Assembly: GCA_902506565.1 (NCBI GenBank)
Contig: LR732703.1
Location: 1,970,125-2,034,124, forward strand
Reading direction: 5' to 3'
Length of the DNA: 64,000 bases
DNA from: Burkholderiales bacterium 8X
Lineage (GTDB): Bacteria > Pseudomonadota > Gammaproteobacteria > Burkholderiales > Burkholderiaceae_C
Shown here: positions 9,898-19,374 of the stretch, piece by piece
Position numbering within the stretch: the stretch's first letter is position 1
Layout: each line of letters opens with the position of its first letter
Notes under the pieces: model-generated
The model's database searches: none
Told to the model about the DNA's origin: nothing
The model's input: the letters and a program-made list of their open reading frames with translations, nothing else
Position numbers and translations under genes: made by a program

Positions 9898-10536
9898 ATG
9901 TCCCGCTGGCGCATGGCGCTCCTGCTGCTGGCGGGAGTCGCTTATGCAGTTGCTTCCCATTGGATGATGCTCTACCACCCTACCGCCCCGTGGGCGGTGG
10001 TGGTGTTGCTCGGCCCGTTGTGGCTCACCGCGCTCGCCCTGGCGGGTAGCCGCTTCGGCAAGTGGGGCGTGTTCCTGGCGGGCGCCGTGGGAGTCGCGGG
10101 CTTTGCATTGGTGCTGGCCGGCGAGGCTGGCGACCCGAACCGCCTCTACGTGTTCCAGCATGCGGCGATCAATGCGCTTTTGTGCGGCTGGTTCGGCCTG
10201 TCCTTGCGTGGCGACGGCTTGTCGCTGATCGGGCAATTCGCGTCGCGCGTCCATCCGATCACGCCGACGATGCGCAGCTACACCGCCAACGTGACCCGCG
10301 TCTGGACCGCCTATTTCGCGCTGATGGTGATCGCGTCGATCGGTGTCTACCTGAGCCTTTCCTTCGCGGCATGGTCGGTGCTGGCCAACCTGGTGAGCCC
10401 GGTTTGCGTGGGCGCGCTTTTTGTCGGCGAGCACCTGCTGCGCTATCAATTGCATCCCGAATTCGAGCGAACCCGCCTGGTCGATGCGGTGCGCGCGTTC
10501 TACGGCGCGCCCATCAAGCCTCGCGGCGAACCCTGA
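9898..10536 (+). CDS. COG4648-type integral membrane protein of the aryl-polyene cluster
   Basis: A 212-residue protein with about six hydrophobic segments and a basic C-terminal tail. It matches the COG4648 predicted membrane proteins found in aryl-polyene and xanthomonadin clusters, which have no assigned function. It starts four bases after the ACP stop and ends one base before the AMP-ligase start, so it is tightly embedded in the operon. Confidence 0.78.
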   Translation: MSRWRMALLLLAGVAYAVASHWMMLYHPTAPWAVVVLLGPLWLTALALAGSRFGKWGVFLAGAVGVAGFALVLAGEAGDPNRLYVFQHAAINALLCGWFGLSLRGDGLSLIGQFASRVHPITPTMRSYTANVTRVWTAYFALMVIASIGVYLSLSFAAWSVLANLVSPVCVGALFVGEHLLRYQLHPEFERTRLVDAVRAFYGAPIKPRGEP

Positions 10537-10537
10537 C

Positions 10538-12415
10538 ATGACTCCTGCATCGACATCGGCTCCAACTCCGGCCACGGCTCCAGCCCCGGCATTGCCGCTG
10601 CTCGCGGCACGCGACCTCGACCAGCCGCTGGCCTGGCGCCAGGGACGGCCGGTGAGCGGTCGGCAATTCCTGGCCGATGTCGCGCACTTCGCATCGGCGC
10701 TCCGCGATGGCGGACCGGTCATCAACCTGTGCGAAGACCGCTATGCGTTCTCGGTGGCGCTGGCGGCCGCCTTGCTGCGCGGCCAGACCAGCCTGCTGCC
10801 GCCGGATGCGCGGCCGGACACCATCGCCCGGCTGCACCAGGTCGGCGATGCGACCTATGGCGTCATCGACACGCTGCCGAACGAGCCGGGCGGCCTGCCT
10901 TGCATCCGCATCGAAGACCGCATGTCCGCCGCCGACGTCGAAGCGACCCCGGTGCCCCGGTTTGCCGCCGACCTGCATGCGGTCAGCCTGCTCACCTCCG
11001 GCTCCACCGGCACGCCGACGCCGCATGCCAAGCGCTGGGGCACGCTGGTCGGCGACGTTCGGGCGGCGGTCGGTCGGCTGGCCGAGATGCTCGGCCGGCC
11101 ATCGCTCGAAGGCCTCACCCTGGTCGCAACGGTGCCGGTCCAGCACAGCTACGGCCTCGAATCGTCTGCCTTGCTCGCGCTCCTGGGCGGTGCGGCCTTC
11201 GATGCCGGCAGGCCGTTCTTTCCGGCGGATGTCGCCAAGGCACTGGCATCGGTGCCGGAGCCGCGGGCGCTGGTCACCACGCCCTTCCACCTGAAGACGC
11301 TGCTGCTCGCCGGCATCGAACTGCCGCGGGTGGCGTTGATCCTCTCGGCGACGGCGCCGCTTTCGCCGCAGCTCGCCTTGCAGGCCGAGGAGGCCATGCA
11401 GGGCATGCTGGTCGAAATCTACGGCAGCACCGAGTCGGGGCAGGTCGCGACGCGTCGGCCGACGCAGAGCGAGGTCTGGACCACCTTCGGCGACATCCGG
11501 GTTCGCCGCGAGCTCGTCGGCGAAGCGTGCGGGGCGGGCGAGGCGGGCAACGCGATTGACGGCATGGAAGCTCACCGCGGCGTCGGTGCCAGCAGCGACG
11601 CCGGCACCAGCACGGGGGGCAGCAGCGCCGCGGCTTCCGGCGATGCCGAACGCTTCGTCTTCTTTGGCGACTTCATCCCCGAGCCGACGCCGATGTCCGA
11701 TGTGCTCGAACTCGTCGACGACCGCAATTTCCGCCTGCTCGGACGATCCAACGATCTGATCCACGTGGCCGGCCGGCGCAGCTCGCTCGGCTATCTCAAC
11801 CATCATCTCAACAGCATCCCGGGCGTGATCGACGGCGCGTTCTGGCTGCCGGACGACGTGACCGATGGCGTGGTCCGACCGATCGCCTTCGTGGTCGCGC
11901 CGACGCTCGATGCATCGGCGGTGATCGCAGCGCTGCGGCAACGTCTCGAAGCCGTGTTCGTGCCGCGCCGCGTGGTGCATGTCGAGGCTTTTCCGCGGGA
12001 AGGCACCGGCAAGCTCACGGCCCGGTCGCTGCGCGAGTTCGCGCTCGCGCAGCTCGCGTCGGACGGAACGCCGGTGCAGCTGACGCTCGAGGTCCCGGCG
12101 GACCATCCGGCTTTTCCGGGGCACTTTCCCGGTCAGCCGCTGCTGCCGGGCGCGCTCCTGGTGTCCGAGGTTCTCGAAGCCGCCCGGTCGGTGCCGGCGC
12201 TGGCTGCGCGCCTCGGCCGCATGCCGACCCTGGCGGCTGCCAAGTTTCTGTCGCCGGTCAGGCCTGGGGCAAGTCTGGTGATCGACCTGCTGCCGGAAAG
12301 CGGTGCACAGCGCGGCCTCAAGTTCGAAGTGCGCTGCGAAAGCACGGTCGCGCTCAGTGGCCGATGGTTGCCGACGCCGGCAAGCGAAGCCGGCACCGGA
12401 GTCGATGTCGCATGA
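10538..12415 (+). CDS. AMP-dependent acyl/aryl-CoA-type ligase fused to a 3-hydroxyacyl-ACP dehydratase domain
   Basis: A 625-residue two-domain protein. The first 500 or so residues are an adenylation domain: P-loop-like LLTSGSTGTPTPHAKRW, then EIYGSTESGQVATRRP and the C-terminal GTGKLTARSLRE lysine motif. The last 110 or so residues are a hot-dog dehydratase domain containing DHPAFPGHFPGQPLLPGALL, as in FabZ/FabA. A Ser/Gly/Ala-rich insertion (about 365-385) interrupts the ligase. It probably loads the aryl starter onto the ACP and dehydrates intermediates. In E. coli-type clusters the two activities are separate genes. ATG at 10538 follows the previous stop by one base. Confidence 0.85.
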   Translation: MTPASTSAPTPATAPAPALPLLAARDLDQPLAWRQGRPVSGRQFLADVAHFASALRDGGPVINLCEDRYAFSVALAAALLRGQTSLLPPDARPDTIARLHQVGDATYGVIDTLPNEPGGLPCIRIEDRMSAADVEATPVPRFAADLHAVSLLTSGSTGTPTPHAKRWGTLVGDVRAAVGRLAEMLGRPSLEGLTLVATVPVQHSYGLESSALLALLGGAAFDAGRPFFPADVAKALASVPEPRALVTTPFHLKTLLLAGIELPRVALILSATAPLSPQLALQAEEAMQGMLVEIYGSTESGQVATRRPTQSEVWTTFGDIRVRRELVGEACGAGEAGNAIDGMEAHRGVGASSDAGTSTGGSSAAASGDAERFVFFGDFIPEPTPMSDVLELVDDRNFRLLGRSNDLIHVAGRRSSLGYLNHHLNSIPGVIDGAFWLPDDVTDGVVRPIAFVVAPTLDASAVIAALRQRLEAVFVPRRVVHVEAFPREGTGKLTARSLREFALAQLASDGTPVQLTLEVPADHPAFPGHFPGQPLLPGALLVSEVLEAARSVPALAARLGRMPTLAAAKFLSPVRPGASLVIDLLPESGAQRGLKFEVRCESTVALSGRWLPTPASEAGTGVDVA

Positions 12416-13461
12416 GCGCTGCGCCCGGCCATCCCTCGAACGGCCCGAACGCCGGTTCGGCGCCGAAAGCGCCGGAAGCGCCGGCCGCCGATGCGTCGCC
12501 CGAAGCGCGCACCGCCAAGCCGAGCTCCGCGGACTGGGCGCGGATGCCCGAGCGCAGCAACATGGTCGCGCTCAAGGTGGCGTGCTGGATCGCGCTCACC
12601 TGCGGTCGCCCGATCTCGCGGCTGGTGCTGCATCCGGTCTGTCTCTACTTTCTGCTGTTCTCGCCCGGGCCGCGCAAGAACATCAAGCGCTACCTGTTCC
12701 GCGCGATCGGGCCGAAAGCCGGCTGGGCGGACGGCTACAAGCTGCTGCACGCCTTCGCGTCGACCGTGCTCGACCGCATCTATTTCCTGCGCGGCCGCAT
12801 GGATCTGTTCGATGTCGAGGTCCGTGGGGCGGTCCCGGTGGAGGCCGAGGCCGCGAGCGGGCGCGGCGCCTTCCTGATCGGCGCGCACGTCGGCAGCTTC
12901 GAGGCGATGGGCGCTTGCAAGAGCCAGAGCCCGCGGCCCGAGAACCTTCGGATCGCGATGCTGATGTATCCGGACAACGCCCGGCAGATCAATGCGGCGC
13001 TCGATGCCATCGCCTTGCCCGGCCTGCGGCCCCACATCGTGGCGCTCGGCCGGCCCCATTCGATGCTGGCGCTGCGCGACTGGCTGGATACCGGCGGCCT
13101 TGCCGGCCTGCTGGCCGACCGCACCCTGCCGGGTTCCGAAGACGCGGGGCAGCAACGCGGCAACAGCATCCAGATCGATTTCCTCGGCCATCCGGCGGTG
13201 TTCAACGACGGACCGTTCCGGCTGGCGGCGCTGCTTCGTCGCAAGGTCTTCTTCATGGCCGGGCTCTACGTCGGAGGCGCCCGCTACGATGTCCTGTTCG
13301 AGCCGTTGGCGGACTTGAGCGAACGGATCTCGGATCCGGCCGAACGGGAACGACGCATCCGCGCGGCACTCGAAAGCTACGTGGCACGGCTCGAAGCGCT
13401 GTGCCGGGCCTATCCGTACAACTGGTTCAACTTTCATGATTACTGGCTCGAAGATGCGTGA
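12412..13461 (+). CDS. LpxL/HtrB-like acyltransferase of the aryl-polyene cluster
   Basis: A 349-residue member of the lysophospholipid/lipid A acyltransferase superfamily. The catalytic HX4D/E motif appears as HVGSFE, followed by LLADRTLP. The N-terminus has about 40 Pro/Ala-rich residues before the membrane-associated KVACWIALTCGRP segment. It probably attaches the polyene or an acyl chain to a lipid carrier at the inner membrane. It overlaps the AMP-ligase stop as ATGA. Confidence 0.83.
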   Translation: MSAAPGHPSNGPNAGSAPKAPEAPAADASPEARTAKPSSADWARMPERSNMVALKVACWIALTCGRPISRLVLHPVCLYFLLFSPGPRKNIKRYLFRAIGPKAGWADGYKLLHAFASTVLDRIYFLRGRMDLFDVEVRGAVPVEAEAASGRGAFLIGAHVGSFEAMGACKSQSPRPENLRIAMLMYPDNARQINAALDAIALPGLRPHIVALGRPHSMLALRDWLDTGGLAGLLADRTLPGSEDAGQQRGNSIQIDFLGHPAVFNDGPFRLAALLRRKVFFMAGLYVGGARYDVLFEPLADLSERISDPAERERRIRAALESYVARLEALCRAYPYNWFNFHDYWLEDA

Positions 13462-14080
13462 GCGACACAACCGGCACCGCCTGACAACGTCGGCGACCCA
13501 GATGGCCCGCGGATTCAAGGCCGCCTTGCTCGCATTCGCGCTGGTCCTGGTCGCGCCCGCAGCCTGGGCCTTCGACTTCACCGAACTCATGGGCCTGCTC
13601 GCCAAGCAGCAGAACGGCGAGGCCCGCTTCACCGAGCAGCGCTTCGTGCGCGGCCTCGAAGGCCCGCTCGATGCCAGCGGCACCCTGAGCTTCCAGGCGC
13701 CCGACCGGCTGACCCGCAAGACCTTGTCGCCGCGCATCGAGACCATGTCGGTCGACGGCAACACGCTGACCCTGTCGCGTGGCGGCCGCACCCGCACGCT
13801 GACGCTCGACAGCATGCCCGAGCTGCTCGGCCTGGTCGAAGCCATGCGCGGCACCCTGAGCGGCAACACCCAGGGCCTGCAGCGCTACTTCAAGAGCACC
13901 GTGACCGGCACGGCCGACGACTGGCAGCTCGGCCTCGAGCCGCTCGATGCGCGGCTGGCCGCGCAGGTGCGGTCGCTGCGGCTCACCGGCCGGCGCGGCG
14001 AAGTGCTCGGCATCGACATGGAGTTCATCGGCGGCGATCGCTCGGTGATGAACATCACGCCGACCCGCAGCGCGCCGTGA
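13454..14080 (+). CDS. LolA-like outer-membrane lipoprotein carrier homologue
   Basis: A periplasmic LolA-fold protein. An Ala/Leu-rich signal peptide ends at AAWAFDF, and the mature part begins with FTELMGLLAKQQNGEARFTEQRFV, typical of LolA-related carriers in aryl-polyene clusters. It probably shuttles the lipid-linked product across the periplasm with the MMPL exporter. I use ATG at 13454, overlapping the upstream gene by eight bases; ATG at 13502 would give a shorter, equally plausible signal peptide. The stop overlaps the exporter start. Confidence 0.8.
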   Translation: MRERHNRHRLTTSATQMARGFKAALLAFALVLVAPAAWAFDFTELMGLLAKQQNGEARFTEQRFVRGLEGPLDASGTLSFQAPDRLTRKTLSPRIETMSVDGNTLTLSRGGRTRTLTLDSMPELLGLVEAMRGTLSGNTQGLQRYFKSTVTGTADDWQLGLEPLDARLAAQVRSLRLTGRRGEVLGIDMEFIGGDRSVMNITPTRSAP

Positions 14081-16467
14081 GCCTTCGTTCCGCCACGCTC
14101 GATCGCCGTCGCATCGTCCTGGCGATCGGGATCTGGCTGCTGGCGCTGGCCGCCGGCATCGCGGTCATCTCGCGAACCCATTTCAGCGCCGATCTTTCGG
14201 CCTTCCTGCCCGAAAGCCCCGATGCACGGCAACGGGTGCTGATCGAGCAGCTGCAAAGCGGCATCGCCTCGCGCACCGTCTTCATCGGCCTCGAAGGCGG
14301 CCGCGATGCCGCGCAGCGGGCAGAGCTGTCGCGGGCGGTCGCCGGCGCGATGCGCGAGAGCAAGCTCTTCGACCAGGTGCAGAACGGCGATACCAGCGAA
14401 TGGAAGGATGCCGGAACCTGGGTGTTCGACCACCGCTATCGCCTGTCTCCTGCGGTCACGCCGGAACGCTTCGGCGTCGACGGCCTGCGCGAGGCAATCG
14501 TCGACACGCTCTCGATGCTCGGTACCCCGGCCGGCAACCTGATCAAGCCCTTGCTCGATCGCGATCCGACCGGCGAGACCCAACGAATCGCCGAGGGCTT
14601 GATTCCCGCCAGCTCGCCACGGACGGAGCAGGGCGTCTGGGTGTCGCGAACGTCGCCGCGCGCCGTCATCCTCGCCACCACGCATGCGGCCGGCGGCGAT
14701 CTCGACGGCCAGGCCCAGGCCGTCGCCCTGGTCCAGAGTGCGTTCGCCAAGGCGACGCAAGAAAACCCGACGCTTGCCGGCCCTCGTCTGCAGATGACCG
14801 GCGCGCCGGTGTTCTCCGTACAAAGCCGCGACCAGATCAAGGGCGAGGCCATCCAGCTGGCCGTGGTCGGCGGCATCGTGATGAGCCTGCTGCTGCTGCT
14901 GGCCTTCGCTTCGCCGCGGGCCTTGCTGTTCGCGGTGTTGCCGGTCGCGACCGGCGTCGTCGGCGGAACCGCGGCGGTCGCGCTCGTGTTCGGCAACGTG
15001 CACGGCATGACGATGGGCTTCGGCAGCACGCTGATCGGGGAGACCGTCGACTACGCCATCTACTACCTGATCCAGGCACGCGGCGCCGCGGCGCCGGGCA
15101 CCGGATGGGCGCGCTGGCGCGACATCCATTGGCCCACCGTGCGCATCGGCCTCTTGACCTCGGTCTGCGGCTTCGCGGCGCTGGTGTTCTCGGGCTTTCC
15201 GGGCCTCGCGCAACTGGGCGTCTTCTCGCTCGCCGGCCTGATCGCGGCCGCCCTGGTCGCGCGCTTCGTCCTGCCGGTGCTGGCGCCGGACGGCGCGACC
15301 GGCATGGGCATGCGGCGGCAGATGGCGCAGGTCGCCGGCCTTGTCGTTCGCACGCTGCCCCGCCTTCGGCTGGTGCTGGTCGGCCTCGGCATCGGCGCGC
15401 TGGCGCTGGTGTTCTGGCAGGGCGACCATCTGTGGCGGGCGCAGCTCGGCGACATGAGCCCGGTGCCCAAGTCGGCGCAGCTCCTGGACGAGAACCTGCG
15501 CAACGATATCGGTGCGAGCGACGGCGGCACGCTGGTGGTGGTGCGCGGCGCCGACGAGCAGGCGGCGCTGCGAAATACCGAGGCGGCTGCCGCGCGGCTC
15601 GATGCGCTCGTCGACCAAGGAAGACTGGCCGGCTACGAGACCGTGACCCGGATGCTGCCGAGCGAAGCCGCACAGGCCGCAAGGGTCGCGAGCCTGCCCG
15701 ACGCTGCCACCTTGAGCGCGCGCCTTGCCCAGGCCACGGAGGGCCTGCCGCTGCCGGCGGCTCGGCTCCAGGCTTTCTTGAAGGATGTCGAGACCGCGCG
15801 CACCCAGCCGATGATCCAGCGCGCCGAGCTGCAGGCCGGACCGCTGGGCGCGGTGGTCGGCGCCCTGATGTTCGAACGGCCGGGCGGTGGCTGGTCGACG
15901 CTGGTCTCGCTGCATCCCGGTCCCGGCTTCGATGCCGCGCAACTGGCCGAGGCGCTGGCGCCGCTGCCCGAGGTGCAGGTGATCAACGTCGGTGACGAAC
16001 TGCGCGGGCTCTACACGCGCTACCTGCACGAAGCCTTCGTGCAGGTGATGCTGGGCGCGTTGGCAGTGGTCGTGCTGCTCGGGATCTACCTTCGCTCCGG
16101 GCGGCGCCTGGTCGCCGTCTGCCAGCCGCTGGTGGTCGCCGTCATCCTCACCTTGGGCGGGCTGGCGGTGCTGCAGGTCCCGCTCGGCATCCTGCACCTG
16201 GTGGGCTTGCTGCTGGTGGTGGCGGTGGGTTCGAACTACGCGCTCTTCTTCGACCAGCTCCGGCAAGCGGGCAGGGCGGACGAGGACACCCTGGCTTCGC
16301 TGATCTTCGCCAACCTGACCACCGTGATCTCGTTCGGCCTGATCGCGATCTCGGACATCCCGGCGCTGTCGGCGATCGGCCGGGTGGTCGCGCCCGGCGC
16401 GTTGCTCGCGTTGCTGCTTTCAGCCGCTTTCGGACGGGCCTCGACGACCAAGCCGACGGCCGGTTGA
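14077..16467 (+). CDS. MMPL/RND-family exporter of the aryl-polyene cluster
   Basis: A 796-residue transporter with two repeats, each an N-terminal membrane helix, a periplasmic domain of about 200 residues and five to six more helices. Conserved stretches include FGSTLIGETVDYAIYYL in repeat one and VVAVGSNYALFFDQL in repeat two, the usual position of the proton-relay residues. It begins at GTG, overlapping the LolA-like stop by four bases. It probably moves the finished lipid or polyene out of the inner membrane. Confidence 0.87.
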   Translation: MSLRSATLDRRRIVLAIGIWLLALAAGIAVISRTHFSADLSAFLPESPDARQRVLIEQLQSGIASRTVFIGLEGGRDAAQRAELSRAVAGAMRESKLFDQVQNGDTSEWKDAGTWVFDHRYRLSPAVTPERFGVDGLREAIVDTLSMLGTPAGNLIKPLLDRDPTGETQRIAEGLIPASSPRTEQGVWVSRTSPRAVILATTHAAGGDLDGQAQAVALVQSAFAKATQENPTLAGPRLQMTGAPVFSVQSRDQIKGEAIQLAVVGGIVMSLLLLLAFASPRALLFAVLPVATGVVGGTAAVALVFGNVHGMTMGFGSTLIGETVDYAIYYLIQARGAAAPGTGWARWRDIHWPTVRIGLLTSVCGFAALVFSGFPGLAQLGVFSLAGLIAAALVARFVLPVLAPDGATGMGMRRQMAQVAGLVVRTLPRLRLVLVGLGIGALALVFWQGDHLWRAQLGDMSPVPKSAQLLDENLRNDIGASDGGTLVVVRGADEQAALRNTEAAAARLDALVDQGRLAGYETVTRMLPSEAAQAARVASLPDAATLSARLAQATEGLPLPAARLQAFLKDVETARTQPMIQRAELQAGPLGAVVGALMFERPGGGWSTLVSLHPGPGFDAAQLAEALAPLPEVQVINVGDELRGLYTRYLHEAFVQVMLGALAVVVLLGIYLRSGRRLVAVCQPLVVAVILTLGGLAVLQVPLGILHLVGLLLVVAVGSNYALFFDQLRQAGRADEDTLASLIFANLTTVISFGLIAISDIPALSAIGRVVAPGALLALLLSAAFGRASTTKPTAG

Positions 16468-16500
16468 GAATCCGCGCTGCCGTTCCATACCTCCAGTTCG

Positions 16501-17358
16501 ATGACCTCAACAACCGCCGCTCCTGCCTCGACCGCCGCATGGCCCTGGCCGCCGCTGCTTCGCGCCAGCATCGGCTGGCACGTGGCGGCAGTGGCGGCCG
16601 GTGTGCTGGTGCCCGGCGCGGCGCCGTGGGCGATCGGCGCCATCGTGCTCAATCACGTGCTGATCACCGCTGCCGGCCTCACGCCGCGCAGCAGCTTGCT
16701 GGGCGCCAACATCACGCGCCTGCCTGCAGCATCTGCTGCGCGCGGCGAGGTCGCGATCACGATCGACGACGGGCCCGACCCGGTGGTCACGCCGCAGGTG
16801 CTCGAACTGCTCGACCGGCTCGACGTCCGGGCCACCTTCTTCTGCATCGCGGAGAAGGTGCGCGACCAGCCGGCGCTGGCACTCGACATCGTGGCGCGCG
16901 GCCACAGCATCCAGAACCACACCGCGCACCATCGCCATGACTTCTCGCTGCGCGGCGCACGCGCCCTCGCCAAGGAAATCCAGCTGGCGCAAGACCTGAT
17001 CGAGCAGGTCACCGGCCAGCGTCCGAGCTGCTTCCGGGCACCGGCAGGCCTGCGCAATCCATTTCTTGCGCCCGTGCTGCATCGGCTGCAGCTGTCGCTG
17101 GTCAGCTGGACCCGCCGCGGCTTTGACACGCGCGAAGGCGATGCAGCCACCGTGGCCGCGCGTCTCGGTCGCGACCTTGCAGCCGGAGACATCCTGCTGC
17201 TTCACGACGGCAATGCAGCACGAACCGCTGCCGGCCAGCCGGTGCTGCTCGAAGTGCTGCCGCCGCTGGTGGCCCGGCTCCGGGCCGCGGGCCTTCGACC
17301 GGTCACCTTGCCGGAAGCACTCAACCCCTCAGACCTGCCGACCGTCCATGAGCATTGA
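16501..17358 (+). CDS. Polysaccharide deacetylase-like protein (NodB domain)
   Basis: A 285-residue protein with two N-terminal hydrophobic segments and a NodB homology domain (about 80-270). The catalytic TIDDGPD motif and the metal-binding NHTAHHRH motif are intact, as are FRAPAG and LLHDG. The metal-dependent deacetylase activity is therefore likely preserved. The substrate is unknown; it might remove an acyl group from a sugar on the product. It lies 33 bases after the exporter and overlaps the methyltransferase by 11 bases. Confidence 0.83.
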   Translation: MTSTTAAPASTAAWPWPPLLRASIGWHVAAVAAGVLVPGAAPWAIGAIVLNHVLITAAGLTPRSSLLGANITRLPAASAARGEVAITIDDGPDPVVTPQVLELLDRLDVRATFFCIAEKVRDQPALALDIVARGHSIQNHTAHHRHDFSLRGARALAKEIQLAQDLIEQVTGQRPSCFRAPAGLRNPFLAPVLHRLQLSLVSWTRRGFDTREGDAATVAARLGRDLAAGDILLLHDGNAARTAAGQPVLLEVLPPLVARLRAAGLRPVTLPEALNPSDLPTVHEH

Positions 17359-18106
17359 AGTCAAAGCCGACGCCGCCTGGCGCCGCTTGCACGAGGCGGC
17401 AACCGCCCCCTACAAGACAGCCGGGCAATTCGCCTGGCGCTTCGCTCGCGGCAAGCTGGGCCGCGATCCGGTGTTCCGGGGCCTGATCGAGCGCGGGCTG
17501 ATCGACGAGCGGCATCGCCGCGTGGTCGACATCGGCTGCGGCCAGGGCATCTTCGCGAGCCTGCTCGCGAGCATGGGCGTGATGCAGTCCCGGCCCGGGC
17601 AATGGCCTGCAAGCTGGGGCAAGGCGCCGGCGCAGGTGGCCTATACCGGCATCGAACTGATGTCGCGCGACGTCGATCGGGCCGAGGCCTCGATCGGGCA
17701 CCTGCAGCCGAGGCCGCACTTCATCTGCGCCGACATGTGCTCGACCGCGCTTCCGGCCTGCGACCTGGTCGTGATCCTCGACGTGCTGCACTACGTCGAC
17801 CATGCCGCGCAGGAGGCGCTGCTGCGGCGCGTGCGCAATGCGCTCAAGCCGCGTGGACGGCTCCTGCTGCGCATCGGCGATGCCGGCAGCCGGCGAGGCT
17901 TCGCCATCAGCCAATGGGTGGATCGCACCGTGACCCGCATCCGCGGCCACCGCGTCTCGCCGACCTGGGGCCGGACGCTGCCGGACTGGAAGGCGCTGCT
18001 CGAGGGCCTCGGCTTCGAGGTGCAGAGCCTCCCGATGAGCGAAGGCACGCCGTTTGCGAACGTGCTGCTGGTCGCCGACCTGCCAGACACCCAGCCAACA
18101 CCATGA
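17348..18106 (+). CDS. SAM-dependent methyltransferase of the aryl-polyene cluster
   Basis: A 252-residue class I methyltransferase. The SAM-binding motif is VVDIGCGQGIFASLLA (about 60-75), followed by an acidic YTGIELMSRDV strand and DLVVILDVLHYVDH. It begins at ATG 17348, overlapping the deacetylase. In aryl-polyene pathways such an enzyme methylates the aryl head group, which is the likely role here. Confidence 0.82.
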   Translation: MSIEVKADAAWRRLHEAATAPYKTAGQFAWRFARGKLGRDPVFRGLIERGLIDERHRRVVDIGCGQGIFASLLASMGVMQSRPGQWPASWGKAPAQVAYTGIELMSRDVDRAEASIGHLQPRPHFICADMCSTALPACDLVVILDVLHYVDHAAQEALLRRVRNALKPRGRLLLRIGDAGSRRGFAISQWVDRTVTRIRGHRVSPTWGRTLPDWKALLEGLGFEVQSLPMSEGTPFANVLLVADLPDTQPTP

Positions 18107-18564
18107 CCGCACCGCAGACCCTCGATCGCGAAGGCATCGCGAGCCGCATCCCGCACAGCGGCAGCATGTGCCTGCTCGACCGGCTGGTGGCCTGGGACGA
18201 GCGCGACATCCACTGCACCACCAGCAGCCATGCGCGGGCGGACAACCCGCTGCGTACCGCGAGCGGCTTGCTCGCACCCAACCTCATCGAATACGCCGCG
18301 CAGGCCATGGCGCTCCATGGCGGGTTGCTCGCGCCCGAGGGCAGCGAGCCTTCCGCCGGCTTCCTCGCGAGTGCGCGCAACGTGCGGCTTGCGATCGAGC
18401 GGCTCGACGACGTGCAGGGCGCGCTGCAGGTTCATGCCACCCGGGTCTCTGGCGATGCCACGCAGATCCTCTACGAGTTCGCCGTCCGCGACGACGGTCG
18501 CCGAGTGCTGGCCGAGGGCCGCGCGATCGTGGTCCTCAATACGCCGCTTTCATCCAACGCCTGA
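18103..18564 (+). CDS. 3-hydroxyacyl-ACP dehydratase-like hot-dog protein (ApeP-type)
   Basis: A 153-residue single hot-dog domain with IPHSGSMCLLDRLVAWDE at the N-terminus. This is the signature of the ApeP/hydroxymyristoyl-ACP dehydratase-like proteins of aryl-polyene clusters. It probably dehydrates 3-hydroxyacyl-ACP intermediates, a second activity beside the domain fused to the AMP ligase. It overlaps the methyltransferase stop as ATGA. Confidence 0.82.
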   Translation: MTAPQTLDREGIASRIPHSGSMCLLDRLVAWDERDIHCTTSSHARADNPLRTASGLLAPNLIEYAAQAMALHGGLLAPEGSEPSAGFLASARNVRLAIERLDDVQGALQVHATRVSGDATQILYEFAVRDDGRRVLAEGRAIVVLNTPLSSNA

Positions 18565-18579
18565 TCCACCGCCTGATCC

Positions 18580-19338
18580 ATGAACCCCACCGTCGATCCA
18601 TCGAGCCTGCCGTTGTCGGGCAAGCGCGCCCTCGTCACCGGCGCCAGCGGCGCCCTGGGCGCAGCCATCAGCCGCCGCCTGGCACGTGACGGTGCGACCG
18701 TGCTGCTGCATGCGAACTCGCGGCCGGCCGCGGTCGAGGCGCTGGCCGCCGAAATTTCCGAAGCCGGCGGCCGGGCCGAGTGCCATGTCTTCGACTTGTG
18801 CAGCGACGAAGCCGCGGCCGAGGCCACCCGGCGCATCCTCGAAGCCGGGGCCGTGCAGGTGCTGGTCAACAACGCCGGCATTCATGACGACGTGCCGCTC
18901 GGCGGCATGAGCGCCGAGAAGTGGCACAAGGTCATCGACGTCTCGCTCAACGGCTTCTTCCGGGTCACGCAACCCTTGCTGATGCCGATGCTGCGAACGC
19001 GCTGGGGGCGCATCCTCAATATTTCGTCGGTGGCCGCGATCACCGGCAACCGGGGGCAGGTGAACTACGCCGCCGCCAAGGGCGCGCTCAACAGCGCGAC
19101 CAAGGCCCTCTCGCTCGAGGTGGCCTCGCGCGGCGTGACCGTGAACGCGATCGCCCCCGGCATCATCGCTTCGCCGATGGCAGAGGGTAGCTTCGACGCG
19201 GCCATGATCGAGCGGATGGTGCCGGTCAAGCGGGCCGGAACGCCCGAAGAGGTGGCCGACCTCGCTGGGTTCCTCGCCAGCAAGGAGGCCGGCTACATCA
19301 CCGGCCAGGTGATCTCGATCAACGGCGGGATGGTCTAG
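18580..19338 (+). CDS. 3-oxoacyl-ACP reductase (FabG-like short-chain dehydrogenase)
   Basis: A 252-residue SDR enzyme. NADPH-binding TGASGALGAAI (about 22-32), NNAGIHDD, catalytic Ser in ISSVAAITGNRGQ, YAAAKGAL (Tyr/Lys pair) and the C-terminal GYITGQVISINGGM are all present. It would reduce 3-oxoacyl-ACP during polyene assembly. It is the last gene of the rightward operon and is convergent with the glycosyltransferase gene, 36 bases apart. Confidence 0.88.
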   Translation: MNPTVDPSSLPLSGKRALVTGASGALGAAISRRLARDGATVLLHANSRPAAVEALAAEISEAGGRAECHVFDLCSDEAAAEATRRILEAGAVQVLVNNAGIHDDVPLGGMSAEKWHKVIDVSLNGFFRVTQPLLMPMLRTRWGRILNISSVAAITGNRGQVNYAAAKGALNSATKALSLEVASRGVTVNAIAPGIIASPMAEGSFDAAMIERMVPVKRAGTPEEVADLAGFLASKEAGYITGQVISINGGMV

Positions 19339-19374
19339 CCAGGCAGATCGAGCCGGCTCAATCGAGCCGCCCGA

